Shown here in pieces: positions 35,071-47,253 of a DNA stretch of 64,000 nt. The stretch covers positions 57,666,709 through 57,730,708 of the forward strand of contig CM043971.1 of NCBI GenBank assembly GCA_014529385.2, given 5' to 3'. The notes under the pieces were generated by a model. That model was not told where the DNA came from. It worked only from the letters and a program-made list of their open reading frames with translations, and did not search any database. Each line of letters begins with the position of its first letter. The stretch's first letter is position 1. This DNA is from Adiantum capillus-veneris. Lineage: Eukaryota; Streptophyta; Polypodiopsida; Polypodiales; Pteridaceae. The position numbers were made by a program, and so were the translations under genes.

Positions 35071-36300
35071 AATTTTGGGGTCTTTTGACATCCAAACTCA
35101 AATCTAAGCATAGCATTGGGTTGCTGACATCAAGGGGAAGCTGTGGCTCAAGTTTGGTGCAATTCTAAGCACTTAGACATCCTACGCGTAGGATGTCTTC
35201 ACCATGATTTAGCACTCCAAATCAACCTCTGAGCATACCACAGTGATCAGCACCTTAAGGAGAGTATGTGATTCAAATTTGGGGCAATTCTGAGCAGTTA
35301 GACATCCTACGCGTAGGATGTCTAAGGCATGATTTAGAGGCCAAATTCAAATTGTGGACATAGCAGGGTGTTGTATAGCCTTAGGCAAGCCTCCTAGTCA
35401 ATTTTGGTCCAATTTGGAGTTGATTTGACTTGGGAATTCATCAGAACAGACATCAAGCTTTTGGAACAGATTCTTGATCATTTGACCAACCTATAGGTGT
35501 CAGAATCAAAAAGTAAAAATAGATGTGAGCTTAGCACATCAAGGGGAAGCTACAGTGCAAGTTTGAGCTGAAACAGAGCAAAAAGACATCCTACGCGTAG
35601 GATGTCTCCAGGGTCATAAAGTGGTCAAAATTCTACTTTGGCCATAAATTCTACTTTGGCCATATAGGCAGGTTCTAAGTGTCTCAAGGATCCCAAAACT
35701 TTTTTTCAAAAGTGAATTTGGACCTTGTTTGGCCTATTTACCAAGCAAAGACAAGAATTGTCAGACATCCTACTCTTGGAGTGCACTAGAAGCTCTTGCA
35801 GCCTAAAATCTTGACCTATTGGCATCCAAATTCAATTTTGAGTATACCATTGGGTTGTTGAGCACTAGGAGAATCTTGGGATCAAGTTTGGACAAAATCT
35901 GAGCAGTTAGACATCCTACGTGTAGGATGTCTCCAGCCTGATTTAGGACTCCAAACCAACCTATGAGCACACCACTGTTATCAGCACATCAAGGAGAACC
36001 TGGGGTGAAAATTTCAAGTCATTCTGAGCAAAAAGACATCCTACGCATAGGATGTCTCAAGGCCATTTTTAGGTCCAAAGGAAATTCTAAGCATACCATT
36101 GTGTTGCTAGACTCAAGGGGAGTCTCTGGACCAAATTTTGTTAAATTCTGAGCATATAGACATCCTACGCGTAGGATGTCTCTAGGCCAGTTTTAGGGTC
36201 CATTTGTACTTTTGACCATACTGGAGTGCTCACAGTGTCACATAGATCCCAAATCTTTTTTCAAAATTGAATTTGGACTCATTTTGACCAGTCTAAACTG
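35070..36300. repeat. Palindromic tandem array (about 125-bp units)
   Basis: Eight units, each centred on an inverted repeat with half-site AGACATCCTACG. Perfect 24-bp palindromes lie at 35,175-35,198, 35,300-35,323 (extends to 28 bp), 35,584-35,607 and 36,158-36,181. Single-change versions lie at 35,909-35,932 and 36,034-36,057, and degenerate ones start at 35,448 and 35,763. The centre is ACGCGT. Units are 124-150 bp apart. Flanks show a higher-order order A-B-C repeated with a 734-bp offset for A and B. The array lies just before a gypsy gag and may be its leader. Function unknown. Confidence 0.9.
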
Positions 36301-36341
36301 CATTTCACTATTTTGGCCATAACTTTCACAAACGGTATCGG

Positions 36342-36456
36342 ATCGGAAAAGTTTTTATATCAAAACGTAACCTGAGAGCGGCTCTATCGATCTCAGAGCA
36401 AAACATGAACTTTGAACTTTGAAGTTTTTATATCAAAACGTAACCTGAGAGCGGAA
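36342..36456. repeat. Direct repeat pair upstream of gag
   Basis: GTTTTTATATCAAAACGTAA followed by CCTGAGAGCGG occurs at about 36,350 and 36,424, 74 bp apart. It lies in the presumed leader of the gypsy element. Confidence 0.8.
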
Positions 36457-36663
36457 ACCATTTAGTTCAACTTTGAAAAAAACGTCGTTTGAGGCCTCAA
36501 AATGCATCCGGAAGTCAGGGGTGTCTGAAAGTGACAATTTGCGAGAATTGTGACGAAACGGTTGCGGTTTTGGACATAGTTTCGACTTTTCCCTAGCCAA
36601 ATAACTTGAACACAGTGGACTAAGTCTATTTGAACCAAGCAAAAGCTCTTAAGCCCAGAAATC

Positions 36664-38240
36664 ATGTCTACCCTAGATTCAAACGCAGCTTACACAAGCT
36701 TGGAGATCTCGACGATAGAAGAATATCCCCCCACAATGGATCTTCCAAACTTGCAATTGATAAAGACCCATTTTGTTGAGAGAGTTTGGATGATTGGTCA
36801 TGAGAGTGAAGGACTATATAGATACATTGACGACAATGAGGTCAATCTTTATAGGTGCTCAGATCCATACCTAGAAGAGATAACAGATTACAAGCTCTTA
36901 TATGTCTACACATATGGAGTTGAGTGTCAATGGAGATCTATAGTTGTCGACAAGTAGGGACGAGAATACAGAGTTGTAGAAAGCACAAATCCACAGACTG
37001 TACTAGAAAGAGGTGGATATTTGGTCAATGAAGGACCACAAATGCCTCCACCCAACACGAGAATTCCTATAGGAGTTCCAAGAAGAGAGCCACCAGGATT
37101 CCCTTCAAGAGCGATAACGAGAGAAGGATTGGGAGAGTCTCTCATTAGACTTGTAGACAATTGACGAGTTAGACCATCCCAAGTCGAGAAATGGGTAAAC
37201 AGAAAATACTCTGGAGATAAAGATCCGAGAGATCACGCAACGGCTTTTAAAAGAGTGATTAGAGCAGAGGAAGTTTCAGATTTTGCGACACAATTTGCGG
37301 GATTTGGATTGACTCTAGAAGATGATGCAGCTAAATGGTTCGACTCGGTGGAAAAATGGGATTTTGAGACCGTAGATGAGCTGTTTGAGGAGTTTATTGA
37401 AGAATTCTCGCCAAAAGGCATTGCTCACAACACGGTCTCGCAAATCCATAGATTGAAACAGAAAGAGAATGAATCAGTATGCAAAGCATCATTACGGCTC
37501 AAGAGATATGTTAAGCTGTGTCCGAGAGCGGAATTACCTACGCAAGCATGACTGATGCTGATCTTTATCCAGGGAATGAGACATGCGGGCCTTCAGAAGG
37601 ATCCGCATATGATAAGGAGGATGACGCTAAACGAGTTGATCAAAGAAACTCTTTATCTAGTGGATAACTGTAAGGCATACAAAGGAACGGACTTAAAGAG
37701 TAAAGGAGATGACACATCCTCTCAGCACAATGTTTCACAGATAAGTGAGTCCATTGCCAAGCCAACGGCACCTATTGATCAAGAAAAGCTTATCGACGAC
37801 TTGGTCAAGAGGTTGATTCCTCTTGTAAGGTCTGATTCGGGAGAGCCGAAGTGGTGTGAAATCGAGAGAAAATGGACGAACCATACGGAGGAAGAGTGCT
37901 ATTATAGCATGGAAAATGCTAGGGAAAGGTATGTACAACCTGTTCCAGAAGCACCTATTCCACCTAGATACATTACGGGGAATGCGCCAGGACCAGTAGG
38001 AGTTTTACGGCCACAACTTGTCTTAGGACAACAACCTCCGCTGCCAGGTGCTAGAATGCAGGTAGACATGAGATACATGCCAATGATGGAAGGATCAAAT
38101 AAACCAACTCCAGTACCAGCTACAATGTGGTATAGCAACCAAAGTGAGTATTACCCTTCGGAGCAACAAAATGTGAGAGAAACACATGGAGTGGTGAGGC
38201 CGGTACAACCTCCACCTCCTAGGTTTCAGTCAAAAGAATG
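36664..38240 (+). pseudogene. Gypsy gag capsid region
   Basis: ATG at 36,664 gives MSTLDSNAAYTSLEISTIEE. TAG and TGA codons interrupt at 36,955 and 37,162. From 37,165 the capsid domain reads RDHATAFKRVIRAEEVSDF, GFGLTLEDDAAKWFDSVE, ELFEEFIEEFSPKG and QIHRLKQKENESVCKASLRL, the Retrotrans_gag pattern. A TGA at 37,549 is followed by the same domain's end (LIFIQGMRHAGLQKDPH). A proline-rich linker ends at 38,239. Gag would form the particle that packages element RNA. Three in-frame stops make it non-functional unless read through. Confidence 0.85.
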
Positions 38241-38250
38241 AAGGTATGAC

Positions 38251-38942
38251 ATGGACGAAAGGACATTGCGATTCATTGCAAATAGCGGCTTATCTAGGTC
38301 AAAGCTTGCTTATAGCCAAGAGGAAATGCTAAAAGAATCTCCTCAACCAGAGACAGATTGTCACAAAAGTCGTGACAACCACTTGGTCAAACAATGTCCT
38401 CATACGGAGATCACTGAAGTAAATTCCTATTGTCTTGAGTGTGGCATCACTCACTTGATCCCCGATTGCTCGAAAAAACCAAACCAAATCAGGAAAATCA
38501 CGACAAATGTATCAGGGATTGTTCAGCTACGAGAGCACAAGCTCAAAAGAAAGCTGATGAGAATCCAGAGACAAAGAACACGGAAAGTGACACGAGTCCA
38601 AAGACTGATGATGGACCAAAGACAGACGCACCTAGTTAGAAAACCAAGAGCAAACGAAATAGTTGGAAAACTAGAAAGACTAGGATGAAAGCACGCAGGG
38701 AACGAGAGCAAAAATCCCTAACTGAGAAGCTTACCGAAGCTGAAGAGAAGATAAAACAACATGAGGAAAAGGAGGCACCTTCTCTTACACAGATGGTTAA
38801 ACCTCTAGAAGAACCATCCACGAATGAGAAACCGAGAAGTGCTAGTTCAGGAGGATCTGTGTTGGCAGAGAAGGTTAATGAGATATTAGATACCCTCTTG
38901 AAAGCCTATGATCTGAGGCTCAAAAACAACCAAACCCAATAA
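38251..38942 (+). pseudogene. Gypsy gag C-terminal: zinc knuckles and coiled coil
   Basis: After MDERTLRFIANSGL there are two knuckle-like blocks, CHKSRDNHLVKQC and CLECGITHLIPDC. Both have three rather than four residues before His, and the first has Ser in place of the second Cys. A frameshift near 38,480-38,500 moves into a frame rich in Lys/Glu (38,685-38,942) with REREQKSLTEKLTEAEEKIK, a coiled coil, and GSVLAEKVNEILDTLLKAYD. The last block is also seen in the relic at 1.6 kb. Probably RNA binding and assembly. Confidence 0.65.
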
Positions 38943-38951
38943 CACAGGTAG

Positions 38952-40517
38952 ATGATGTATCCCTATGCGGAACTAGAAAAGCAAAGGTTTGAAATGTGCC
39001 AGAAAATGATTCAAACAGCCCAAGCTTTACTAGAACCACTAGTTGCAAAACCTGAGCATGTGATCCGTGTCATGCCTACACAAGTAATCCCACCAAACCA
39101 AGAACTAAAAGAGCCAGATTCTAGTCATGAGCACATACCAAACCTCAAAGACCCAGCATTAGAACCAAGGATAGTACTGAATACCACGGATAACTCTTCC
39201 GAGGGATTTCACCAAGCTATACCTGAGGATTGTAAAGAGATAGATGGTCTTGACGAATTGTGGAAACAAGTCAGAGAGGCCAATGAAGCTGATGACCTAA
39301 GAAGACGAGTAGACAAGACTGGTGATGAACGAGGAGTGTTTCTACCACCAATAGAGGAATTTGAGACTGGATCTCAAATGAATCTAGACGTGCAATCGTA
39401 TTGGGGCGACAAAGGATCTGTACAATCTATGGATAGTCAACCCCATTCGATAAGAACACTACCGTCCTACATGGGAGAGTACGAGACCAAGTCAGATGTG
39501 GTTGCAGTCCCATCACAGAGACTGTCTCCCAACAAGGCCATCAATTCAAAGGGGCTAGTAGATATTTTATCTACCCCAGTCACCTATACAATAATGTTAG
39601 CCGAGTTGCTCAGAATAAGACTAAACATGTGGGCTAATGGAGGTAAATGTCTAGAGAAATTTGGTGTAAAAACCCCAATGACTAAAATTGAGGAAGGCAT
39701 CAAAGAGCTTGAAATGCCTCAACTAAATACTAGGCCAGTGCCATTAAACAAGGTAGGCGAGTATTACGAGGGAGAAGATGGAAACACCACCCTTCCTATG
39801 GAATTCAATGGTGTAAAAACCATGGCAATCGTTGACAATGGAGTTGGTGTGGCCATTGCAACCAAAGAGGTTTGGAAAAAATGGGGAAAACCTGCCTTGA
39901 TATCCACACGAATGACCCTGCAGCTTGGAGACGGACACAAGGAAAAGCCCCTAGGACTGCTAGAAAAAGTACTTGTTACTTCTTGTGGCATTGAATATGA
40001 ACACAATTTTGCTGTTGTTGACTTTGGCAAGAAGAACAACTATGACATCATTCTGGGAAGACCATTCATGCGACAATTGAAAATGGTCCAAGATTGGGGT
40101 TATGACCATATATACCTGAGACATATGGAAACCATAACAAAGATAAACTTGAGGGACCATAGCTATAGGGATGTGACGAGAACATCGTTTGAGGAGTTTG
40201 ATTCCGCCACAGTAGCAGGATCAGAACTTCCAGCTTGGTTAGGTAAGCCTAAAGAACTTTGGATGTGTGGAGCTTCACAATGTAGTATCTTGAAAGGTGA
40301 GGAATTTATCCTAGAGCGGGTTATAGAGGATATGGACTATATCCCAGAACCATTTCCTGAAGAAGAGTTAGAGCCTTTTGGATGGGAACACATCTTGGCT
40401 ACTCTGGACATGTGCGCCGTGGAGGATGCTCCCACAACAAAGTTTTGTGATGAAAATGGATATGATATCGTTCCTTATTTTGCAGTGAGTGTAATCCAAG
40501 AAAACGAAGAGATTTAG
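38952..40517 (+). CDS. Gypsy aspartic protease region (521 codons)
   Basis: Long open frame. Residues 1-270 are a linker (MMYPYAELEKQRFEMCQ; later KLNMWANGG-like and GVKTPMTKIEEGIKELEMPQ). The retropepsin spans about 275-390: LPMEFNGVKTMAIVDNGVGV has the catalytic Asp in the DNG variant common in plant gypsy elements. VAIATKEVWKKWG, GIEYEHNFAVVDF and NYDIILGRPFMRQLKMVQDW are the flap-to-C-terminal blocks. It would cut Gag into mature parts. The tail (EFILERVIEDMDYIPEPFPE) is typical of the protease-RT linker, but the frame ends without RT. No frameshift inside this frame. Confidence 0.8.
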   Translation: MMYPYAELEKQRFEMCQKMIQTAQALLEPLVAKPEHVIRVMPTQVIPPNQELKEPDSSHEHIPNLKDPALEPRIVLNTTDNSSEGFHQAIPEDCKEIDGLDELWKQVREANEADDLRRRVDKTGDERGVFLPPIEEFETGSQMNLDVQSYWGDKGSVQSMDSQPHSIRTLPSYMGEYETKSDVVAVPSQRLSPNKAINSKGLVDILSTPVTYTIMLAELLRIRLNMWANGGKCLEKFGVKTPMTKIEEGIKELEMPQLNTRPVPLNKVGEYYEGEDGNTTLPMEFNGVKTMAIVDNGVGVAIATKEVWKKWGKPALISTRMTLQLGDGHKEKPLGLLEKVLVTSCGIEYEHNFAVVDFGKKNNYDIILGRPFMRQLKMVQDWGYDHIYLRHMETITKINLRDHSYRDVTRTSFEEFDSATVAGSELPAWLGKPKELWMCGASQCSILKGEEFILERVIEDMDYIPEPFPEEELEPFGWEHILATLDMCAVEDAPTTKFCDENGYDIVPYFAVSVIQENEEI

Positions 40518-41555
40518 ACATCAACAAGCTCTCGAAATAAGGAGCAAACAAAGAAATGTGGAGAATTAAAAGATGAAGAAGACGACGAGTTCTATGACTC
40601 TGTATAACACTTCGAGCTTCAAGAAGATCAACGACCCAGGAATCAAGGTCTTCCCTACACGAATAAAGTGCATCAAAAGTGGATTCCAAAGTCCTCGGTG
40701 AAAACACAGTCACCACAAGCATCCTCATACATGGCTCCTAATAAGGATGCAAAGACTTAGCTAGGAGGAATACGACCAGAGCAACGAGCTAACAATGCTC
40801 TAATCAATGGGCTCGAAAAGTCCTCCAAGAAACTACCACCCACGAGCAAATAGATAGTAACTTTCCACTACCAGCCAAAAAATCAAGGGAAAGTACAAGA
40901 AGTCAACCTTGCTAAGGATAGTAGCGATAGTGATGAATCTTACGACATCCCTTATCATCACATCAGGCCATCACTATCACCAACCCCTTTAGCAACAACC
41001 ATGACAGGTCAAAAGAACACGACAACAAGTCAAAGCCAAAAAGCTCGACAAATCTGGATACCAAAAAGCTAGATCAGCCAAAAACAGATATGGATCAAGA
41101 AGACAAAGATCTTTAATGACAAATCACAAGATCCAACACCAAAACAAAAACAAGGAAAGCGTGCACGAACGGGTAAGAATATCACAAAGTCGCAAGCTTT
41201 CACCACTTAGGTTTGGGCTCCAAAGAAGTTGATTCAAGCACAAAAGAGCTAGGAATTCATTTGGATTCCAAAACAACCACATTATCAACTTTGAAAGCCT
41301 GAATCCTGTCACCAACCAAGCGTACAAGGGCCGAAGCAAAGACCATTGTCGACTCACACAATAAAAAGGTGGATCCCAAAGAAGTCTCTTCAAACACAAA
41401 CGAAGCACGGGCAAGTATGGGTTCCCAAACAAGCGTCAGCAACAAAACAGCCAATAATCACAAAGAAATGGGTCCCAAAGAAGAACAACAAAACTGATGT
41501 CAGTGCATCACCGCTTGAATTCTTACAATTCTTCCTACGATTACAGTACAGTTAG
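40518..41555 (+). pseudogene. WVPK-repeat region following protease
   Basis: Broken plus-strand frames repeat a Trp-(Val/Ile)-Pro-Lys motif roughly every 15-35 codons: HQKWIPK, RQIWIPK, VWAPKK, EFIWIPK, IKRWIPKK, GQVWVPK and TKKWVPKK. The intervening sequence is Gln/Thr/Lys rich. The last 69 codons (41,346-41,555) are open. I recognise no domain. It takes the place where RT would be. Confidence 0.5.
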
Positions 41556-41839
41556 AAGAGAGCAAGTCACTTCAATCAAGCAACGATACAGGATCTTCAA
41601 AGACCATTACATTGCTTAGAATAGGAAGCCTCGCCAACAAATGCCAATAAGCAAATTGCTTATACCCACATCTTGCACAACATAAATCTTTTCCATGCAT
41701 TGACTGTGTATGCATAATAGGGCTACATTACAAGGCCTGCATAGGCACAACTTTTAATTGCCCAAGCACAACACATACCCTTTGCGATACCCTATCGTAA
41801 AGGATGACTCCAAATAGGAAGGGGGGAGGCATTCTGAAT

Positions 41840-43205
41840 GCGGACCTAACATTATGACTATTAGAGGGCAATGTTTTGTGAGATGCATTGAAGTTTTGCG
41901 TTTTATTGTGATAATTTTTTGACGAAATTTAGAGTATATGCCCTCATAGTAGTGTTACAGAGGAGTATGGGGACAAAATCCATATATGAGCCCCTAGGGA
42001 CATGTGTATAGTGTACATAGCATTTAGATTTCTATTTGAATGATTTTTCTTTTGTTAAGTTTTTTAAGATTTTCTTTGTTGATTATTAAAAAATAAATAA
42101 AAAAATCCATAATCCACATGAAGAAAAGACTGACGAGAGGCTTGAGCACTACAAAGAGAAGAAGGTACAGGGAAATGATGAAACTTCACGAAGGATGTCT
42201 CAGCAGCCACTACAACAGCCGATGACCTTGTGACAAAGGAGTATCAACAGGCAATTGACAAGTCATAAAAGTCAGAGTCGAGTAGCTAAGCCACAAAATG
42301 AGTGAGGTGTTAGTCCCAAAGCGTCAAGTAATATTCTCTGTGGTCTAAGCGTCTTAGCTATTATAGGTACTGCTCAAGCTGGAAGAGTTGAGCATATTTA
42401 CGTTGTGTCGCTCATGCTGGTATAGGTGAGCAAAAGAGTCGAAGTCTAATTACTTAAGTCTGGTGAAGTGAAGGAGAAGGTCCAAAAGACACTCACGTAC
42501 TGAGCACAGTGAGATACGAGTGGAGAAACTTCTACATCGAAAACCCTTCTTGGAAAGGTGGAAGATATTGAGACATATTTTGATGTCACATGTGCTACAT
42601 TTATTCCTCGAAACACCCATCATCTCCTTCTTTCACATTGCATGCTTTTGTTGACAAATTTCTTATATACATATAGAGTGTCCCATAATTGGCACTTGCA
42701 TCAGGCACTCTTTCCGTGTTTCACCCAAGCACTCACCTTTCATGAACATGTACTTCACGTTCAACTGCTCAACTTCAATAAGAGCGTATACCAAAGGCAT
42801 TTTTTTTCCCACTTGGTTTTTTCCCTTTGGTCATCCAGGTTTTAGACCCTAATCTAAAGACACCTATCACCATCCTCTTGTACATATTCCTTCTACATCA
42901 ACAATAAGGAAATGCTACTCAAATCAATTGACAAATGAATTGGAGCACCAATTTCAGATCATAGCATACTTCTCCTCAATGGCGAGTCGAAGAATGGCCT
43001 ACAATGACAAAGCTGCAGACAACATTAACAACATGATTGCACAGGAACAAAGAAGGCCCCAATGAAGAAGAGCAGACATAAAAGTAATCAAAGGATCTCA
43101 AAAGATGAATGGTTATGATGATAGATGTCCGCTCTAATGGATCATAGTTCTTTTTGTGGTTCGACAAAGATACAAGCAGTGCAACAGATGAAGCCAAAAC
43201 AACAG
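41840..43205. other. Stretch without recognisable gene
   Basis: May include a decayed LTR of the gypsy element right after the polypurine tract, not provable here. A block AACAAAGAAG...AAGAGCAGACATAA at about 43,046 is repeated at about 43,247, partly flanking the helicase fragment. Confidence 0.3.
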
Positions 43206-43210
43206 CAAAG

Positions 43211-43248
43211 TGTTGACCGCTGGGTCAACAACACAACTTAACTCAAGA
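43211..43248 (+). repeat. LTR-start-like repeat, copy 1
   Basis: TGTTGACCGCTGGGTCAACA, then ACACAACTTAACTCAAG. It matches 43,896-43,932 with about two changes. The first 20 bp are an inverted repeat, TGTTGACC ... GGTCAACA. Confidence 0.75.
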
Positions 43249-43298
43249 ACAAAGAAGTCCTCAATGACAAAGAGCAGACATAAGGGTAATCAGAGGAG

Positions 43299-44420
<1,122 letters not shown>

Positions 44421-44429
44421 AATCGTGGC

Positions 44430-44854
44430 GACATAAGCTATTCATAGGTACTCATAAATTTCAGTTTCGAGCACTTTCAAAATTCAGCTCTGTCATCCTA
44501 CGCGTTTTCCGCAGATGGGTTTAGAGTGAGGGTTTTGAGTGTAGAAGCTTAGGGACATAGTGAGGGGATGGTGTTCCTTAAGTTTCGTACGAATCTGGCA
44601 TGATTAGGTGAGTTACCTTCCGTATGTGTGTATGTGGCTAGGTTGTGTAGTTGAGAGTAGTGAGGTTCTTGATTGTGGTTTAGTTGGCCTTCCTGAGTGT
44701 TGTATGTGTAGGATGCATGGTCTCAGCCTGACAAGCTAAAGAGATTTCCTCCGTGTGCCTATCGTGCCATCTGTGTCCTCGATTGACATTATGTTGATCT
44801 AGGTAGTGTTTGCATGCACTTCATGGGTGTGTGAGTCGCTCCCGTCCATCTAAT
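44430..44854. other. Stretch without recognisable gene
   Basis: Possible leader sequence of the LTR element. Nothing recognisable. Confidence 0.25.
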
Positions 44855-45090
44855 CACCTAGCTGGTAACTGCCATTTGAGAACCTCTATATCACTACAAA
44901 AGGGCCCTCCCACTTAAGCAAGAACTTACCATCTTTTCTGTGATCAAAGCGATTGTCATATCTGAGCACTAAAGATCCTTCCTTGATGTATTTCTTGACA
45001 AGGTTGTGATTGAACTTCCTTTGCTTCTTCTCTGCCTGAACCACATAGTATTTCACTGCTGACTCTCGATCTAGCCCTACTATGCCTTCT
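44855..45090 (-). pseudogene. Ty3/gypsy integrase C-terminal relic
   Basis: Minus strand reads LLACLEEGIVGLDRESAVKY, then EKKQRKFNHNLVKKY, KEGSLVLRYDNRFDHRKDGK and FLLKWEGPFVVI. This matches the integrase end of plant gypsy elements (GDLVLLYDSRF ... GKFRMHWLGPYVV). It sits immediately before the transposase exons of the CACTA and is a small truncated fragment. Confidence 0.75.
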
Positions 45091-45134
45091 TCCAGACAAG
45101 CGAGGAGAACGCTAACGAAGCAGCACCAGAAGCC

Positions 45135-47059
45135 GTGTGCCTATCTCCTGAAGACATGTTGAGGAAGTTGGCATGTCAACCAATTTATGAAGGCGCCAAA
45201 ATATCGACGCTTCGTACTTGTTTGGCGTTTTTGAATCTTGAGTCAGTGTACGGGTGGTCAGATGCAAGCGTCACTGCTTTGTTTAGGTACGTAATTTACA
45301 AAAGAGATTTTCCAATTGCAACGGTGACGTGCTTGGAGAGATTTTTAATTTAATGTGGCTTAAACAGGTTGTTGCGAGAGAAACTTCTCCTGGCTGGCAA
45401 TGAAATGCCCCCCTCCAGGCCAGACGCAAAGCAACTATTGACCTCAGTTGGCTTGGACTACAACAAGATTCATGCATGTCCAAATGATTGCATTCTTTTT
45501 CGCAATGAATTTGCAGATTGTCTGTCATGTCCTAAGTGCGGAGCAATGCGCTACAAACAAGATGCAGTTGGCGAGACAGTGCCAGCTAAAGTGTTGCGGC
45601 ATTTCCCTATTATTCCTAGGATAAAAAGCATGTTTTGTTGTGGTTCCATTGCAAAGTTGATGCGGTGGCATTCTACGAATAGATCCACTGACGCAACATT
45701 GAGGGTGCCCGCTGATTCAAAGGCCTAGAGGCACATTGAAGATACCTGGCCATTTTTAAGAGTGAACCACACAATTTGCGTTTGGGCATGGCAATGGATG
45801 GAGTCAATCCATTTGGCTTGAGAAGCTCGTCATGGAGCACTTGGCCTGTGTGCCTTATCAATTACAACCTCCCGCCGTGGCTTTCCATCAAGAAGGGTCA
45901 TTTGATATTAAGCTTGATTGTACCTGGTAAGTTAAAGGCAAAAAACATGGATGTTTATCTAGCTCCACTAAATGACGAGCTCCAGGAGTTATGGCATGGG
46001 ATCAACATAGCAAATGCGGTTGAACCAGTAGGACAACAACATGCAAGGATCCATGGACTTCTTATGTGGACTATGCATGATTGGCCAGGATACGGAGAAG
46101 ATTTTGGTAATGGTTCTTGATTTACAAAATTCTCGCTATTCGCAAGCACTTCGCCTTGGCCTAATTCATGCTTTAATATATGCAGGGCTAACAACTTCAG
46201 GATACAATGCATGTCCAATTTGCGGACAGTCTTTGGATGTGCGCTATTCTGCCTCTCTTCGAAAGACAATTTATCAAGGCCACCACCGCTATTCTGCCTC
46301 TCTTCGAAAGACTATCTCGCTCCTCTACCTGAATTCCCTACAATGGCATGGTTGGACAAGACAGTGAGAGCAGCTCGACAGATCGGAGAACCCATATCTC
46401 TAGAAGAGGAAGAGTTGGCTATTGGATGTGACTGGAAGTATCATACATACATGGCACTGTGGTCGCATGGAAAGAATTTCAGAACACAAAAAATTGACAG
46501 CAGAAGAAACACGTTTGACAGTGGGGTAATGGTTAGTTTCATGCAAAAGAGCAGGGCCAGTGCTAGAGACACGAATGAGAGCACTAGCAACCTGGATTAC
46601 TGTGGTCTGGTGTCAGATATCCTGAAAGTAAGCTTCAGGAGGTTTGAGATGTTTTTGTTGGATGTGAAGTGATTCAAGGTGATTACTTCTGGTCGCAATG
46701 CAACGGTACGCAGAGATGGAAACAAACTTGTGCAAATAGATTCTACAAAGGTTTGGATAGATGCGAGCGACACATTTGCTCTCCCCGAACATTGCGAGCA
46801 AGTGGTCTTTGTACCAGACCCTCGAGAGCGACAATGGAGGTTTGTGGTTCAGGTTGCTCCAAGAAATAAACAAATATTTGAAGGGCAAGAGCTCTTGGAG
46901 GAAAGTCAGTTAGATGACGTCCATACTACTGTGACATTAGATGAGATGGACGAAGGTATGGCAGAGGAAGATGACAGATATACGAGGGATGACGCAGACG
47001 AGGTAGAATTGACACTTGTAGATGAAGATGCAATGGATGAAGAAAATCTTCTAGAATGA
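45135..47059 (+). pseudogene. CACTA TNP2-type transposase (broken)
   Basis: The transposase binds CACTA ends and cuts the element out in the nucleus. Exon 1 ends ...VTALFR at 45,286. An 81-nt intron with GT...AG (45,287-45,367) leads to LLREKLLLAGNEMPPSRPDA and GLDYNKIHACPNDCILFRNE, the classic TNP2 N-terminal block, then CPKCGAMRYK and VLRHFPIIPRIKSMF. After a stop and frameshift near 45,725-45,760: LRLGMAMDGVNPFGLRSS, WSTWPVCLINYNLPPWLSIK and NMDVYLAPLNDELQELWHGI, followed by MWTMHDWPGYG. GYNACPICGQSLDVRYSASL is disrupted by a tandem duplication near 46,241-46,312. The C-terminal part has LDYCGLVSDILKVSF and FVPDPRERQWRFVVQVAP, then an acidic tail to 47,059. The 5' end is cut by the gypsy relic. 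Confidence 0.88.
46241..46312 (+). repeat. Short tandem duplication in transposase gene
   Basis: CGCTATTCTGCCTCTCTTCG plus AAAGAC occurs at 46,241 and again at 46,287, 46 bp apart. The duplication shifts the reading frame within the zinc-finger-like region and is probably one of the inactivating changes. Confidence 0.8.
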
Positions 47060-47253
47060 GTTGGGGTAGAGTTATGTTTGCAATTAGAGATAGACGATGA
47101 TATAGTGCAAGATCTTATCGATGATGCCTCACTCATCAAGGCCTAGGCCTGTAAGTGTTTGTGTGAAGACGTTGATTTAAAATTAAGCTTAAAGTTAATT
47201 TAAACAACTGTGTTCTGACGCTTTATTTTACTTTCTTTGTGCAGGACTTTAGT

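Larger units (their letters stand above)
36664..41830 (+). mobile_element. Gag-protease-only Ty3/gypsy element
   Basis: Gag, zinc knuckle and protease are present in order, but no RT, RNase H or integrase follows. Instead there is a stretch with repeated WVPK motifs and then a candidate polypurine tract (GGAAGGGGGGAGG, about 41,818-41,830). This layout resembles non-autonomous gag-bearing LTR elements of plants. LTRs and primer site were not identified, so the outer limits are uncertain. The palindromic array at 35.1-36.3 kb may belong to it. Confidence 0.6.

Noticed and set aside
35175-36181. Regularly spaced palindromes resembling a CRISPR array
   Set aside because: Spacers are related to each other, lengths vary, no cas genes, and the setting is a plant transposon. 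It is a satellite.
39810-39850. Protease motif DNG instead of DSG/DTG as an inactivating change
   Set aside because: The catalytic Asp is kept, and Asn at this position is, to my knowledge, common in plant gypsy proteases.
44892-44902. CACTACAAAAG, looking like the left end of a smaller CACTA around the transposase
   Set aside because: It is the complement of GPFVV codons in a gypsy integrase relic (minus strand), lacks subterminal repeats and has no matching flank (TAT versus ATT). The end at 28,184 fits much better.
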